From the NCBI GenBank assembly GCA_004357655.1, contig SMVQ01000232.1, positions 1-64,000 on the forward strand: DNA of 64,000 bases, written 5' to 3'. Shown here one piece after another: positions 63,711-64,000 of this stretch. The notes beneath the pieces are model-generated. The model was not told where the DNA came from, ran no database searches, and saw only the letters and a program-made list of their open reading frames with translations. The translations under genes and the position numbers were made by a program. Numbering within the stretch: position 1 is the stretch's first letter; the number at the start of each line of letters is the position of its first letter. The stretch comes from Planctomycetota bacterium (GTDB lineage: Bacteria > Planctomycetota > UBA1135 > GCA-002686595).

Positions 63711-64000
63711 TCAGATACGGGCCGCCCTGGCGCTCGCCCGCAACGCCCGCGCCGTCATGCGCAGGCGAGTGGCTCCCCGTCGTCGGCGAATTGCGAGGAC
63801 GATCAAGACGGCCTCGGCGAGCAGGACGAGCAGCGTAGCGCTCCTATAGGAGAGCATGATCCGCCCCAGCCCGTCGCGGTGCGCGGGGCGTTCGATGCGC
63901 GCGAACGGGCCCTCGGTCCAGTAGGCGTCCTCGTGCTCGTAGATGTTCACGAGGCAGTACGAGCGAAAGTCGATGGGGTCGGGGCAGGCGGCGAAGCAGC
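63711..64000 (-). CDS. C-terminal end of a membrane protein (5' end outside window)
   Basis: On the minus strand the frame is open from the right window edge to the stop at 63711. The visible residues include ACPDPIDFRSYCL, an acidic-aromatic segment NIYEHEDAYWTEGPFARIE, one hydrophobic helix (SATLLVLLAEAVLIVLAI) and a basic tail (RRRRGATRLRMTARALR). The frame has no stop up to position 64000, so an internal GTG at 63950 is unlikely to be the true start. No family is recognisable from this piece. Confidence 0.5.
   Translation of the reverse strand, partial: CFAACPDPIDFRSYCLVNIYEHEDAYWTEGPFARIERPAHRDGLGRIMLSYRSATLLVLLAEAVLIVLAIRRRRGATRLRMTARALRASARAARI

Overview
This is a contiguous piece of a high-GC bacterial chromosome, most likely a planctomycete of the lineage whose genomes carry many secreted 'GTNYC' surface proteins. 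Clues to the lineage are a DUF1549-like/DUF1501 gene pair followed by a large multiheme cytochrome, two secreted proteins sharing the GTNYC C-terminal module, a membrane-fused ECF sigma factor, and several squalene-cyclase-like toroid proteins. The lineage is inferred from protein families only; the window has no rRNA or phylogenetic marker set. Both ends are cut inside genes.

Region by region: 0-10 kb (plus strand) is a housekeeping run: the C-terminal part of ftsK, an unusual motorless FtsK-like protein, rimO, pgsA, pgpA, a HAMP/PP2C sensor, a MazG-like protein and priA. 10.4-16.7 kb (minus) holds a split transketolase, a C-terminal processing protease, tsaD, larB and carA. 17-26 kb mixes an EF-hand secreted protein, queD-folE, a short-chain dehydrogenase, two small membrane proteins, a YyaL-type thioredoxin protein and an outer-membrane porin. 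26.3-30.6 kb holds arfB, a DUF971 gene, tRNA-Phe(GAA), ribF, def, a TPR protein and rpsT. 31-36 kb is a tandem of three toroid proteins. Two of them carry a TonB-like N-terminal membrane anchor with an SxxxH motif. 36-41 kb (minus) is a tightly overlapped rnc-mfd-surA-like operon.

41-49.6 kb holds the surface proteins, dgt, a methyltransferase, an acyl-CoA dehydrogenase and a primary-type sigma factor. 49.7-56 kb is a three-gene unit: a DUF1549-like protein, a Tat-exported DUF1501 protein, and a 1318-residue protein that joins ten CxxCH haem sites, LVIVD-like propeller repeats and EF-hands. 56-59.5 kb is a graveyard of truncated genes (subtilase, carboxypeptidase-regulatory-like fragment, Ser/Thr kinase). 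59.5-63.5 kb holds a sigma factor fused through a membrane segment to large extracytoplasmic beta domains, coupled to a thioredoxin-fold protein without cysteines.

Three signals stand out. First, six very long near-perfect palindromes (93-134 bp) share the terminal motif TACGG[A/T]G. Most sit at or within a few bases of a stop codon, and their arms differ between loci but stay paired. Second, FtsK is duplicated into a partner that keeps the membrane anchor and gamma DNA-binding domain but has lost the motor. Third, TonB-type proton-motive-force anchors are fused to terpene-cyclase-like toroids. Neighbouring genes overlap by 4 bp (ATGA, GTGA or TTGA) at about ten junctions, so translational coupling looks like a general habit of this genome.
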